Of a DNA stretch of 64,000 bases, positions 7,939-17,523 are shown piece after piece. Location: contig CAVONB010000003.1 in NCBI GenBank assembly GCA_963697205.1, forward strand, positions 62,001 to 126,000, read 5' to 3'. Below the pieces are notes generated by a model that was not told the DNA's origin, ran no database searches, and saw only the letters and a list, made by a program, of their open reading frames with translations. The translations under genes were made by a program, and so were the position numbers. This DNA is from CAVONB01 sp963697205. GTDB lineage: Bacteria > Pseudomonadota > Alphaproteobacteria > Rhizobiales > Hyphomicrobiaceae. Numbering within the stretch: the stretch's first letter is position 1; each line of letters begins with the position of its first letter.

Positions 7939-8535
7939 GAGATCCCCCGCGGCGGCGGATCATCGACGAGGCGGGCGAAGAGCAGGTGGTCCTGCCAGAC
8001 GCCGTCGATCTTGAGATAGCGCCGGGCCAGCCCTTCGCGGGTAAACCCGGCCCGCTCAAGGACCGCGATCGAGGCGGCGTTGTGTGGCAGGCAGGCGGCC
8101 TCGATGCGGTGCAGCCGCAGGCGATCGAAGGCGAAGGTGGCGGCGGCGCAGACCGCTTCGGTCATGAGGCCGCGGCCGGTGTATTGCGCGCCGAGCCAGT
8201 AGCCGAGGGCGACCGCCTGGGTGACACCGCGTCGAACATTGTTCAGCGTCATTCCGCCGACCAGCGTTTGATCGGGCTCAGTGAACACCAGGAAGCCGTA
8301 GCCCAGATCCTCGTTCTGCTCGCGCTGATAGTGGCGTATGCGGCGCCGGAAGGCGGCGCGGGTCAGCTCATCGGAACTCCAGCGTGGCTCCCAGGGTGTC
8401 AGGTGCTCCCGGCTGCGCTGGCGGATCTCGTGCCCAGGCGGCGTAGTCGGCCATGACCGGCGGGCGCAGCATGACCCGGCCGCCCCTTACGATGGGGCCC
8501 GGCTCCGGGACGAGATTGCTGCGCAGGAAGGCCAT
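7935..8535 (-). CDS. RimJ/RimL-type GNAT N-acetyltransferase (frameshifted in this sequence)
   Basis: About 199 residues of a GNAT acetyltransferase resembling ribosomal-protein alanine acetyltransferases. The first part (from MAFLRSNLVPEPG, with LRPPVMADYAAWA) and the second part (from EIRQRSREHLTPWEP to the end, including the acetyl-CoA loop region GYWLGAQYTGRGLMTEA and HNAASIAVLERAGF) lie in different frames, broken by one base near 8430-8437. The family normally runs straight through this point. Reading is inferred, not direct. Between the M16 protease and the GGDEF-EAL gene, a placement often seen in Rhizobiales. Confidence 0.8.
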
Positions 8536-8559
8536 GCTCGGATCGCTTCTCCCCCGAGG

Positions 8560-9831
8560 TCAGCTGCGCAGCAGCCGCTCGGCGTGCAGCGCGTGCTGCT
8601 CGCTGTGCGGACCGGCGCCGACGATGACGATGGCCGGTGGCCGGCCGCTGATGAGGCTTGCGGCGAAGCCGCGGATCGCATCGCTGGTGACTTCCTCAAC
8701 GCGCGCGATCAATTCGTCGCTGTGAACGAGCCGACCGTAGGCGGCGACGTGGCGCGCCATCTGCTCGGCGCGCGCGCTGGAACTCTCGAGGCTCATTAGC
8801 AGTCCGGCCTTGAGCTGGGCTTTCGCCCGCGCAATTTCGCCGGGTGTCGCGCCGTCCTCGGCCACCGCCTTCACCTCGCTTGCCAGAACGTCGATCAGCT
8901 CCGACGTCATTTCCGGACCCGTCGCTGCATGAATGCCGAACAAACCCGTATCGCTCAGTCCCCACGACGTCGAGTAGATGGCGTAGCACAGTCCCCGCTT
9001 CTCACGGATCTCCTGGAACAGACGGGAGGACATGCCGCCGCCCAGCAGACCGGAGAAGACCTGCGCGGTGAAGAAATCGGCGCGGCGGTAGGACGGCCCC
9101 TCGAAGCCAAGCAAAACGTGCGCCTGTTCAAAGGCCTTCCCGGAGATACGCCGACCACCGCCGTAGTGCGCCCTCGCCTCGACTCGATCCGAACCGTCAG
9201 GGAGCCCGCCGAATAGGGCCTCAGCGTGGCGGACGAACCGGTCGTGATCGACGGCGCCGGCTGCCGACAGGACCATGTTTCTGCGCGCAATAGCGCGACC
9301 CCAGGAAGCGTCGCAGATCGTCGGGGGAGAAGCGGTCCACGCTATCGGGCGTGCCCAGGATCGGCCGGCCGATCGGCTGGTCGGGAAACGCGGCGTCGTG
9401 GAGCAGGTCGTAGGCGATCTCGTCGGGGCTGTCGCGGGTGGCTGCGATCTCCTGCAGGATCACCTCGCGCTCGCGCTCCAGCTCGTCGGCGTCGAACTGG
9501 CGAGTTCTGGAGAATGTCGGACAGCAGGTCGAGGGCGACGCGCTCGTCGCCTTTCAGGACACGCGCGAAATACGCCGTGCTCTCCAGGCTGGTGGCGGCG
9601 TTGAGCTCGCCGCCGACCTGCTCGATCTCCTCGGCGATGTCGCGGGCGCTGCGCGTCGCGGTGCCCTTGAAGGCCATGTGCTCGATGAAGTGGGAGATGC
9701 CGTGCTCGTCGTCGCTCTCGTGACGTGCGCCGCAGGCGACCCAGACTCCGAGCGACGTCGTCTCCAGATGCGGCATGTGGTGGCTGGCGACCGTCAAGCC
9801 GTTGGCAGAGGCGCGTCACGTTGGTTGTCAT
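8560..9831 (-). CDS. M16 family zinc peptidase (frameshifted in this sequence)
   Basis: About 424 codons of an insulinase/mitochondrial-processing-peptidase-like M16 protease. The zinc motif HFIEH (HxxEH inverted-zincin) sits about 55 residues in, after LETTSLGVWVACGARHE; the C-terminal half carries GLLGGGMSSRLFQEIREKRGL. Three single-base breaks split it: near 9805, near 9497, and at an A-run near 9279. After each correction the family sequence continues without loss, so a sequencing cause is likely. ATG at 9831 overlaps the thrC stop (ATGA). The thrC-M16-GNAT order is typical of alphaproteobacteria. Confidence 0.85.
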
Positions 9832-11256
9832 GCAGCGTCTCCGCCGAGGGCGCGCGCCTTCGTGGCGACGAAGCCTTCGACTTGCTTTGAGGTCGTTAGG
9901 GAGCCGCGCGAACCGTTCGCGATCCGTCATCAGGCGCGACAGGCGGGGCGGCAGTGGCGGCGTGTGACCGGTGATGGCGGCGATGGCGTCGGGGAATTTG
10001 GCCGGGTGGGCGGTCGACAGGATGACTTGCGGGGCGGTGTTGCGGCGGCAGCGCGCGGGCGGCGGCGACAATGCCGCAGGCGGTGTGGGGATCGGCGAGG
10101 TAGCCGCTTTGCGGATCGCGTGCGCTCGGATTGCGGCGGCGACCTGCGCCTCGCTGGCTGCGGCGGCCGAGAACGCCTCGCGCACGGCGGGCAGTGCCGC
10201 GCCCAACTCGAAGCGGCCGGACTGGGCGAGGGAGGCCATCTGGGCGCGAACGAGGGCGGCATCACGGCCGCACGCCTCGAACAGGCAGCGCTCGAAGTTG
10301 GAGGAGATCTGGATGTCCATGGACGGCGATGTCGTTGCCACGACGCCGCGCATCTCGTAGACGCCGGTCTCCAGCGTGCGCGGCAGGATGTCGTTGGCGT
10401 TGGAGGCGATGACAAGCCGTTCGATCGGCAGACCCATGCTGGCGCGCTACCCAGCCGGCGAAGATGTCGCCGAAGTTGCCGGTCGGCACGACGAAGGATA
10501 CGGGCCGGTGGGGCGCGCCGAGGGCGGCGCCGGCGACCATGTAGTAGGTGACCTGGGCCACGATGCGCGCCCAGTTGATGGAGTTGACGCCCGACGAGCG
10601 CGACGCGATCGCGGAAGGCATGGTCGTTGAACATGCCTTTGACGAGGGCCTGGCAGTCGTCGAACGTGCCGTCGATGGCGACGGCGTGGACGTTGGCGCT
10701 CGGTCGGCGTCGTCATCATGCGGCGCTGGACGTCGGAGACGCGACCGTCGGGAAACAGGATCACGATGTCGACCCGGCGCGAGCCGCGGAACGCTTCGAT
10801 CGCAGCACCGCCGGTGTCGCCGGAGGTCGCGCCGACGATGGTGGCGCGGGCGTCGCGGCGCTCGAGCACGTGGTCCATCAGGCGCGCCAGCAGTTGCATG
10901 GCGACGTCCTTGAAGGCGAGCGTGGGGCCGTGGAACAGCTCCAGGATCCAGCGGTCGCGATCGATCTGGACGAGCGGCGTGACGGCGGGGTGGCCGAACG
11001 CGGCGTAGGCTTCATCGGCCATGCGCTGAAGGTCGGAGCGCGGCAGGGCGCCATCCGTGAACGGCAGGATGACCTCGGTGGCCACCTCGGCGAAAGGGCG
11101 GCCGGCGAACGACGCGATCACGTCGGGCTCGAGCTTCGGCCAGACCTTGGGCACGTAGAGGCCGCCGTCGCGGGCGAGACCGGCGAGGACGACATCCTCG
11201 AAGCCAAGCTCGGGCGCAGTGCCTCTGGTCGATATGTAGGTCACGGCGGTCGGCAT
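9828..11256 (-). CDS. thrC: Threonine synthase (frameshifted in this sequence)
   Basis: Threonine synthase, the PLP enzyme converting O-phosphohomoserine to threonine. It begins MPTAVTYISTRG and holds the PLP lysine in FHGPTLAFKD and the SGDTGGAA segment; later conserved parts are NSINWARIVAQ, VPTGNFGDIFAGW, SNANDILPR and MDIQISSNFER. Six single-base breaks occur near 10695, 10590, 10440, 10109, 10045 and 9887, several in homopolymers (CCC, TTT). Correcting five insertions and one deletion gives 474 residues, the family length, and brings the stop to the ATGA overlap with the protease. This is an essential biosynthetic gene with no visible substitute here, so errors in the sequence are the simplest explanation. 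Confidence 0.88.
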
Positions 11257-11471
11257 CCTTCGCGGACAGGGCCGGGGTGGCCAGGAACATGGCGGTCGGG
11301 ACCCCGGGTCCGTGGCGCGCGAGGCAACCACATCCGGGCGACGTCGCCGTCGGGCAGACCTATTGCTGTAGAACGGCCGGGCGGTCCGAACAAGCCGCCA
11401 GGGCGGGAGCGATCTTTTCCACACGTACACAAGAGCGTCGCCAGCGCGCGCGCTGCGTGGCGCTACGTATG

Positions 11472-12248
11472 TCAGGCGGGTGGCGGGGCGGCTTTCAGGC
11501 GGGTGACGGCGAACGCCGCGAAGACGCCGATCAGTGTCGCGGCGAGGCCGTACCAGGTCAGTGCGTATTCCAGATGCCGGTTCGGCAATGACAGGCGCGT
11601 CGTGCCGCCGCGGGGCCAGCCGCCGGGATTGGCGGGCTCGGCCTCGGCGTCGATGACGAAGGGCAGCAGCCTGGCGGCCTGCAACGCGTGGCAGGAAGCG
11701 GTGCCGGTGCTGCCGGGGCGGCACTGCGCCATGGCGGCCAGCTCGCGCCAGTACCAACGGTTTGCGGTGGGCTCGTTGTCGGGTGCGAACCAGCCGGGTG
11801 TCTCGCCGCGACGCAGGAGGCCGACGACGCCGACGCTGCCGGTGGGTTGACCGGCATTTCGGGTCGGCGGCTCACGCAGGCGATCGGGTACCCAACCGCG
11901 GTTGACGAGCACGACGGTGCCATCGTTCCTGACGAGCGGCGTGATGACATGCCAGCCGGGACCTTCCTTACCGGGCATGAACAGATGCCGTTCCTGATCG
12001 TGTAAAAAGCGGCCTGCGGCGCGCACACGGGCGTATTCGGCGCCGACCGGCCCGTCGGCTTGCGAGATCATGGCGTCGATGTCGCGGGGGGGCGCCTTGG
12101 TGCGGACTTCGATCGCGGCGATCAGGCCTTCCTTCCAGGCCTTGCGGCTCAATTGCCAGGTGCCGAGCCCGATCAGGACGGCGAGGCCGGCGACGGACAG
12201 GAGCGACGGCCAGACGAGGCCTGTCGCGCGCCAACGCGCGAGGCTCAT
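11472..12248 (-). CDS. SURF1 family cytochrome oxidase assembly protein
   Basis: A 258-residue inner-membrane protein required for heme a insertion and assembly of cytochrome c oxidase. It has an N-terminal membrane segment (about 13-32, LLSVAGLAVLIGLGTWQL, the SURF1 GxWQ motif), a soluble loop with the LVNRGWVP segment (about 133-140) and a C-terminal membrane segment near 225-248 after NRHLEYALTWY. The start overlaps the DUF983 stop by four bases, so the two are translationally coupled. Confidence 0.95.
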   Translation of the reverse strand: MSLARWRATGLVWPSLLSVAGLAVLIGLGTWQLSRKAWKEGLIAAIEVRTKAPPRDIDAMISQADGPVGAEYARVRAAGRFLHDQERHLFMPGKEGPGWHVITPLVRNDGTVVLVNRGWVPDRLREPPTRNAGQPTGSVGVVGLLRRGETPGWFAPDNEPTANRWYWRELAAMAQCRPGSTGTASCHALQAARLLPFVIDAEAEPANPGGWPRGGTTRLSLPNRHLEYALTWYGLAATLIGVFAAFAVTRLKAAPPPA

Positions 12249-12637
12249 TGGGCGTCGTCCTTGCGGGCTATGGCCAGCCGGCCTTCCTCGGCCTTGTTGT
12301 GGTACTGGAGTGCGATCAGTGTCGCCTTCAGGACGCGCAGCAGGACTAGGGCCAGAAGTGGTGTCAGCAGGCCCCACAGCGCGACGTGCACCCAGACGGG
12401 TGGCAGGAACGTGAACTCGACCCAGAGCGCGCCGCCCAGCACGAGGAAGCCCAGGATGAAGATGGCGAAAATGGCCGGGCCGTCGCCGGAATCGACGAAG
12501 GTGAGATCGAGCCCGCATACTTCGCAGCGCGGCCGCACGGTCAGAGCACCTTGAAACAACGCACCTTTTGCGCATTTCGGGCAGCGACAGGCGAAGCCGG
12601 CGGCGGCGGGGGAGGCGGGTGTCCGATCTATATTCAT
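12245..12637 (-). CDS. DUF983 membrane protein
   Basis: A 130-residue protein with an N-terminal zinc-ribbon (Cys19, Cys22, Cys38, Cys41) followed by two membrane segments (about 55-78 and 82-105). DUF983 genes usually sit between coxC and SURF1 in alphaproteobacterial cytochrome oxidase operons. SURF1 follows here with a four-base overlap, but no coxC lies upstream; a divergent hypothetical gene does. A role in oxidase biogenesis is inferred from context. Confidence 0.9.
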   Translation of the reverse strand: MNIDRTPASPAAAGFACRCPKCAKGALFQGALTVRPRCEVCGLDLTFVDSGDGPAIFAIFILGFLVLGGALWVEFTFLPPVWVHVALWGLLTPLLALVLLRVLKATLIALQYHNKAEEGRLAIARKDDAQ

Positions 12638-12773
12638 GAAATCGAATATGTCCTTCGGGGGGTGTCGCGGCAAGCGTGCGCTATCGCCGCGCCGATAGCC
12701 AGCGTGGCATTTGAGCGACGGCAAGGTCGCGTCTTCGCGCTGTCCCCACGGCGAGCGACGGGCGACGCGCGCC

Positions 12774-13541
12774 ATGGCGCGGCCGACCGGATATAGAGGC
12801 GACATCGGGCGAGTCGCTTCGCCGCCCGCCGATGACCGGAGACCCTTGCTCTTGGCCCCCTCGCTGCCCCGCTTCGCCCGCAAGCCCACACCGCCACAGG
12901 CGCCGTCGCCGCCCGTGCCCGCTCCCGCTTCGCCCGCCGCCACCGTGCGCGGGTCTGGTGAGGAGGATGGAGCCAGCGGCGACCATCGCGTGGCGCCCGA
13001 TCCCTTCGGTGTCGTGCTGCCCGCGCTTGCTGCGCTGGGCGCCATCGCCTCGATCGCGGCCATCAATTGGGCGGCGCACGAGCGGGTGCCCGACCGGACG
13101 CGGTCTCGGCGCAAGGCGAACGTGGCGCTACGGGACCTGGAGACGTGCTGTCTGGGCCTGCAGGAGATCTTTCGCCGGTTCCAGCGCCTGCCGCACCTGT
13201 TCGCAGGGGCGGGGGGCTCGGCCGCCTCGCCGTTGAAATTCGGGGTACACGGACCGCGCGTCGATCAGCCGACTGCCAGGCTTTATCAGCAACTCGTCAA
13301 CGACGTGGCATCGATGCTGGTGCTGGCCTCGCAGAACAGTTTCGACGTGATGAGTGCCGTCGAGGACGGCGAAATCGACGCCCCGGAGGCGCTGTTCTTC
13401 GGGTTCGGCGAGCAGCAGGAGCGGCTCAACCAAGTAATCCAGGGGCGGGCCACGCTCAGGGGCTCCGTGGAGACCGGGTTCGACATCGCCTTGCAACTCG
13501 GTGGTCTCGTGCGGCAGCTCAGGGCCTGCAAGACGGCCTGA
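12774..13541 (+). CDS. Hypothetical protein with one membrane segment
   Basis: I do not recognise this protein. From ATG 12774 it has 255 residues: a Pro/Ala-rich, low-complexity start, a single hydrophobic segment (VVLPALAALGAIASIAAINW, about 79-98) and a mostly helical C-terminal half with little charge patterning. The start is uncertain: a TTG at 12711 would add 21 residues and the real start may lie further in. It is divergent from the DUF983 gene and 163 bases before sdhB, in the same direction. Conservation of the C-terminal half in other genomes would confirm it. Confidence 0.5.
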   Translation: MARPTGYRGDIGRVASPPADDRRPLLLAPSLPRFARKPTPPQAPSPPVPAPASPAATVRGSGEEDGASGDHRVAPDPFGVVLPALAALGAIASIAAINWAAHERVPDRTRSRRKANVALRDLETCCLGLQEIFRRFQRLPHLFAGAGGSAASPLKFGVHGPRVDQPTARLYQQLVNDVASMLVLASQNSFDVMSAVEDGEIDAPEALFFGFGEQQERLNQVIQGRATLRGSVETGFDIALQLGGLVRQLRACKTA

Positions 13542-13704
13542 TCGGGCCTCGCAGATGTGCGACCCCGGGATGGAATGAGTGCTGGACAACCTGCCGCAGT
13601 AGACCTGCTTTCCCGAAGGAAGCGTTGACAGGGCGATCCGTGGGTTTCATCAGAGCGTAGCACAAGCGCATCCGACCAACGTTCACGCCAGCCGCGGGGC
13701 CACC

Positions 13705-14484
13705 ATGGTTCAGCTGAGCCTTCCAAGAAATTCCAAGATCAACACCGGTAAGACCTGGAACTCGCCGACGGGCCAGGGCAACTGGAAAGAGTTCCGCATC
13801 TACCGGTGGAACCCCGAGGACGGGCAAAATCCGCATGTGGACACGTACTGGGTCGATCGCGATCAGTGCGGGCCGATGGTTCTGGATGCGCTGATCAAGA
13901 TCAAGAGCGAGATCGATTCGACGCTGACTTTCCGCCGCTCCTGCCGCGAAGGCATCTGCGGCTCGTGCTCGATGAATATCGACGGCACCAACACGCTGGC
14001 GTGCCTGAAGGATCTCGACGACATCACCGGGGCGGTGAAGATCTATCCGTTGCCGCACATGCAGGTCATCAAGGACCTCGTGCCGGACATGACCAACTTC
14101 TACGCCCAGCACCGCTCCATCGAGCCGTGGCTCAAGACGACGACGCCGCAGCCGCCCAAGGAGTGGAAGCAGTCGCGCCCCGACCGCGAGAAGCTCGACG
14201 GGCTCTACGAGTGTATCCTGTGCGCCTGCTGCTCGACGTCGTGCCCGAGCTATTGGTGGAACCAGGATCGCTACCTCGGCCCTGCGGTGCTCCTGCAAGC
14301 CTATCGCTGGGTGATCGACAGCCGCGACGAGGCAACCGGCGAGCGGCTCGACAATCTGGAAGATCCTTTCCGGCTCTACCGTTGCCACACCATTCTGAAC
14401 TGCGCCAAGGCCTGCCCGAAGGGCCTCAACCCGACCAAGGCGATTGCGGAGCTGAAGAAGCTCATGATCGAGCGGCGGGTCTAG
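13705..14484 (+). CDS. sdhB: Succinate dehydrogenase iron-sulfur subunit
   Basis: The 259-residue Fe-S subunit of complex II, which passes electrons from the FAD of SdhA to quinone at the inner membrane. All three cluster sites are present: [2Fe-2S] Cys80, Cys85, Cys88, Cys100; and the ferredoxin-like region with Cys170, Cys173, Cys176, Cys180 and Cys227, Cys233, Cys237. ATG at 13705 fits family length. Notably, sdhC, sdhD and sdhA are not upstream; an unrecognised membrane protein is. Downstream lies a gene on the opposite strand. Confidence 0.97.
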   Translation: MVQLSLPRNSKINTGKTWNSPTGQGNWKEFRIYRWNPEDGQNPHVDTYWVDRDQCGPMVLDALIKIKSEIDSTLTFRRSCREGICGSCSMNIDGTNTLACLKDLDDITGAVKIYPLPHMQVIKDLVPDMTNFYAQHRSIEPWLKTTTPQPPKEWKQSRPDREKLDGLYECILCACCSTSCPSYWWNQDRYLGPAVLLQAYRWVIDSRDEATGERLDNLEDPFRLYRCHTILNCAKACPKGLNPTKAIAELKKLMIERRV

Positions 14485-14671
14485 AGCACGTCTGCGCTGG
14501 CGACTTCCTTTCGGGAAGCGTGCCGTCGGCGCTCCGTAGCGTGCCGTGAGGCGAGCGTTGTACCAGGGAACGGTTGAGGACGCCGCGGCTGCCGCAGCGT
14601 CCCTGCTCGTCCGCCGGCCTCCGGTGCCGCATTCATGCCCGTTTTGACAGGACGAACGCGGCGGCGTGACC

Positions 14672-15148
14672 TCAGCACGTGCCGCGTCGCATGCACTCGC
14701 GCATCAACTCACGCATGTTGTTGCGCATGTTGGAGCCCGACTCGTAGCCGTCGCGGAAGCCGTCGCTGCGGCCGGCCTTCTTGCCGACGCCCCAACCGCG
14801 CTCGTATCCGATGCGGTAGCCATCCTGATAACCGCGCTTGTACTCGGCTTGCGAGCCGCCGCCGTTGTTGTAATTGCGCGCCTGCGGGCTGGCCATGCCG
14901 CCGATGATCTCGCCGATCCGGTAGGACTGCTTGTAGGCGCCCTTGTAGCCGTCCTGGTAACCGTCGCGGTAGCCGGCGCTATCGCCCGCCTTGTAGCCAG
15001 CCGCGTAGCCGGCGGTCGGCGGGCTGTAGGCGAGCGCCTGCGTGACCGGGGCCGTCGTGGCGCTGGCAACGAGCACAGCGGCCAGGGCGGGTGCCAAGAA
15101 CCTGGTGAAGAGGGTGCGGCGGGAGCAGGGGGCGTTATCGTTCGACAT
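14672..15148 (-). CDS. Exported glycine/tyrosine-repeat protein
   Basis: A 158-residue protein with an N-terminal signal sequence (RRTLFTRFLAPALAAVLVAS, cleaved near ALA at about 40) and a mature part dominated by repeats of the type GYxxGYxDGYxxGY (about 47-77 and 103-138). It ends in a Met/Arg-rich stretch closing with a cysteine. Short-period Gly-Tyr repeats resemble YxxG-type repeats seen in various surface or periplasmic proteins, but no function follows from that. It converges with sdhB. Not recognised beyond composition. Confidence 0.7.
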   Translation of the reverse strand: MSNDNAPCSRRTLFTRFLAPALAAVLVASATTAPVTQALAYSPPTAGYAAGYKAGDSAGYRDGYQDGYKGAYKQSYRIGEIIGGMASPQARNYNNGGGSQAEYKRGYQDGYRIGYERGWGVGKKAGRSDGFRDGYESGSNMRNNMRELMRECMRRGTC

Positions 15149-15503
15149 CGTGGCATTTCCTCGTCGGCGTTTCAGGATTGATTGGGCAGTTCACATTTGA
15201 TGCCTACATGATGCCGCAATCTCTTGAACTCACGTTGAATACGTCGTTCATTTTGAGTTCATCAACACGCCGCCGATTGGCCGGTCGTGCAAGCTGCCTG
15301 TCGGCTTGCGATTAATCCTTATGGGGAAATCTTGATGGCGCGGGGGGATGCGCCAGGCGGCGCTTGCAGGGCGCGCTGCTCTGCACGCGCGTGTGGGGGA
15401 AATCCCCACACCCCTGCCTTTCCTGTGTTCGGCCAGGCTGGGTCCGCGCATGTGTGCGGCGCGCTGGACACAGGCGAACGTCGCCATGCGCGCATTTGAG
15501 CGG
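15149..15503 (+). other. Intergenic stretch without a supported gene
   Basis: This 355-base stretch separates the start of the GY-repeat gene from the end of the flavin reductase gene. The part nearest 15180-15320 is comparatively AT-rich and probably holds the promoter of the GY-repeat gene. I see no convincing reading frame, RNA gene or repeat in it. Confidence 0.5.
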
Positions 15504-16172
15504 TCAGGTGCTGGAGCCGTTGTCGGGCTGGGGATCGTTGGGGTCGGCGCGATCGGGTTGAATGTAGGGCGCTGCCATCTCGAAGATGTCGTGCGTGCGG
15601 CAATAGCGCGGCCCGCCGAGTTGACCGACCGGCTTGAGGCGGAGGGCGTCGATGTAGTTGGCCTCGGTCAGCAGGTCGTCGCGAATGTGCCAACGCAAGA
15701 TGCGGCCGATCACGCAGTGTGTTTTCCAGTCGTCGCCGAAGGTCAGCGTGCGGTCGAAGGTGCATTCCATGGCGATCGGGGCGCCCTTGATGCGGGGGGC
15801 GGCGACGACGTCTGAGGGGACGGTCTCCAGGCCGATCTCGGCAAACTCGTCCTGTCGCGGATCGAAGTTGGCGGAGCTGCGGTTCATCGGCTCTTCCCAG
15901 CCGTCGACGACGGTGTGGATGACGTAACCCTTCGTTGCTTCGATGTTGGCGGTGGTGTCCTTGGCGCGATGTTCGCGCTCGCCCACCGAAATCGAGACCA
16001 TGGGCGGGTAGTGCGAGACGAGCGTGAAGAAGCTGAACGGTGCGAGGTTGGGAACGCCGGCGGTGTCGATCGAACTCACCCAGGCAATCGGGCGGGGCAC
16101 GATCGAGCCGACACACAGCCGGTAGGCCTGACGGTGGTCGATCTTCTCGGCATCGAAAACGTGGTACTTCAT
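15504..16172 (-). CDS. Flavin reductase (DIM6/NTAB-like) family protein
   Basis: A 222-residue FMN-binding split-barrel protein of the flavoredoxin/flavin reductase type. The FMN-contact region is visible as VGSIVPRPIAWVSSID and NLAPFSFFTLVSHYPPMVSI near residues 21-61. Such proteins reduce FMN with NAD(P)H for a monooxygenase or act as electron carriers; the partner is not obvious from the neighbours. It is transcribed toward the GY-repeat gene and lies 245 bases from the quinone reductase gene on the same strand. Confidence 0.85.
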   Translation of the reverse strand: MKYHVFDAEKIDHRQAYRLCVGSIVPRPIAWVSSIDTAGVPNLAPFSFFTLVSHYPPMVSISVGEREHRAKDTTANIEATKGYVIHTVVDGWEEPMNRSSANFDPRQDEFAEIGLETVPSDVVAAPRIKGAPIAMECTFDRTLTFGDDWKTHCVIGRILRWHIRDDLLTEANYIDALRLKPVGQLGGPRYCRTHDIFEMAAPYIQPDRADPNDPQPDNGSST

Positions 16173-16416
16173 GGATCGTTTCCTTGGGCGATTATGACCG
16201 GCGGGCTCAGTCCCGGCGTTTGGGGGCAGCCGGCGTTTGGTTCATGAGCCTATGCAGTGTTGGTGCGAGGGGCGGGACTTTGGCTGGGCGCGCCGTCAGG
16301 CGCTTTTTGGCTGCAGCGGAGCTTGGCGCAAGCGAACGCCTCGCACGGCGTCCTTGCCGGGCCAAGGGGGGAGCGGGGGCCGGCGGCCATGCGGCGGTCA
16401 GTGTGCCAGGAGCGCC

Positions 16417-17391
16417 TCACACCGTCACCACCACCTTGCCGGTCGCCTCGCGGCGGTCGAGAACGCGGATGGCTTCGGCGGTTTCAGTGAGCGGGAAGGT
16501 GTGGGAGGTGTGCGGCTTGACGCGGCCGTCGCGGATCCAGGCGAGCAGCGTGGCCATGTTGGCGGCGTGGCGCTCGGGGTGGCGGGTGGCGAACTCGCCC
16601 CAGAAGACGCCGGCGGCGTCGCAGCTCTTCAAGAGCAGCAGGTTGGCGGGGATTTTCGGGATCTCCCCCGCGGCGAAGCCGATGACGAGAAAGCGCCCGC
16701 CCCAAGCGATGGAGCGCAGGGCCGGCTCGGCGTAGGGGCCGCCGACGCAATCGTAGATCACGTCGACACCCTTGCCGCCGGTCAGGTCGCGCAGGCGTTG
16801 CTTCACGTCCTCCTTTGTGTAGTCGATGGCGTCGGCGGCGCCGTGGGCGGTGCAGACGGCGAGCTTGTCGGGGGCGGACGCGCAGGCGATGACGCGGGCA
16901 CCCATGGCGGCGGCGATCTCGACGGCGGCGAGGCCGGCCCCGCCGGAGGCACCGAGGACGGCGACGGTCTCGCCGGGCTGCAGCCGGCCGCGGTCGGCGA
17001 GGCCGTGCATGGCGGTGCCGTAGGTGACGTTGATGCCGGCGGCGGCCACGTCGTCGACGCCGTCGGGCACGGGGACGAGGGCTGAGGCCTTGACGGCGAC
17101 GACCTCGCGGGCGCCGCCCCAGCCGATGTAGGCAGAGACGCGGTCGCCCGGCTTCCAGATGGTGACGCTATCCCCCAGCGCGACGATCTCGCCCGCGATC
17201 TCGGCGGCCGGCGAGAAGGGGGGCGCGGGCTTGTACTGGTATTTCCCGCGCGTGATCAGCGTGTCGAGGAAGTTCAAGGCCGCCGCGCGCACGCGCACGA
17301 CCACCTCGCCGGGGCCGGGCTCCGGCGGAGGCATGTCGGCGATCTCGATGGCGTCCGGCCCGTCGAGGGACTTGCAAAGGGCTGCCTTCAT
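16417..17391 (-). CDS. NADPH:quinone oxidoreductase (MDR superfamily)
   Basis: A 324-residue medium-chain dehydrogenase/reductase of the zinc-free quinone reductase type. The N-terminal GroES-like domain holds AALNFLDTLITRGKYQYKP; the cofactor-binding Rossmann motif is GASGGAGLAAVEIA near residue 146, and the C-terminus ends EATGKVVVTV. It reduces quinones or enones with NADPH in the cytoplasm. ATG at 17391 is chosen because the family starts MKAALCKSLDGP; earlier in-frame starts run into the palindromic repeat at 17418-17500. Confidence 0.92.
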   Translation of the reverse strand: MKAALCKSLDGPDAIEIADMPPPEPGPGEVVVRVRAAALNFLDTLITRGKYQYKPAPPFSPAAEIAGEIVALGDSVTIWKPGDRVSAYIGWGGAREVVAVKASALVPVPDGVDDVAAAGINVTYGTAMHGLADRGRLQPGETVAVLGASGGAGLAAVEIAAAMGARVIACASAPDKLAVCTAHGAADAIDYTKEDVKQRLRDLTGGKGVDVIYDCVGGPYAEPALRSIAWGGRFLVIGFAAGEIPKIPANLLLLKSCDAAGVFWGEFATRHPERHAANMATLLAWIRDGRVKPHTSHTFPLTETAEAIRVLDRREATGKVVVTV

Positions 17392-17417
17392 GTGTGACCT
17401 CCTCGGCGAAGAGCCAG

Positions 17418-17500
17418 AAAATGGGGGCACCCACCATTTTCAGTCGCGGATGCTCGACGGCCGGCACTTCAATTCGGAAAATGGAGGGTGTCCCCATTTT
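17418..17500. repeat. REP-like palindromic element
   Basis: A 24-base arm at 17418-17441 (starting AAAATGGGGGCACCC) is repeated inverted at 17477-17500 (ending GGTGTCCCCATTTT) with two mismatches; 35 bases separate the arms. It lies between the divergent quinone reductase and SpoU methyltransferase genes. Arms of this type resemble REP elements moved by RAYT transposases, but none is encoded here. Confidence 0.7.
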
Positions 17501-17523
17501 CCCACCCGACCGGCAATCTTTCC

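Noticed and set aside
12261..13114. Long minus-strand extension of the DUF983 frame to 13114
   Set aside because: DUF983 starts at 12637; the extension has no family match and overlaps the divergent hypothetical gene.
15287..15499. 70-codon plus-strand frame upstream of the flavin reductase stop
   Set aside because: No SD, no family and Ala/Gly/Arg-biased composition.
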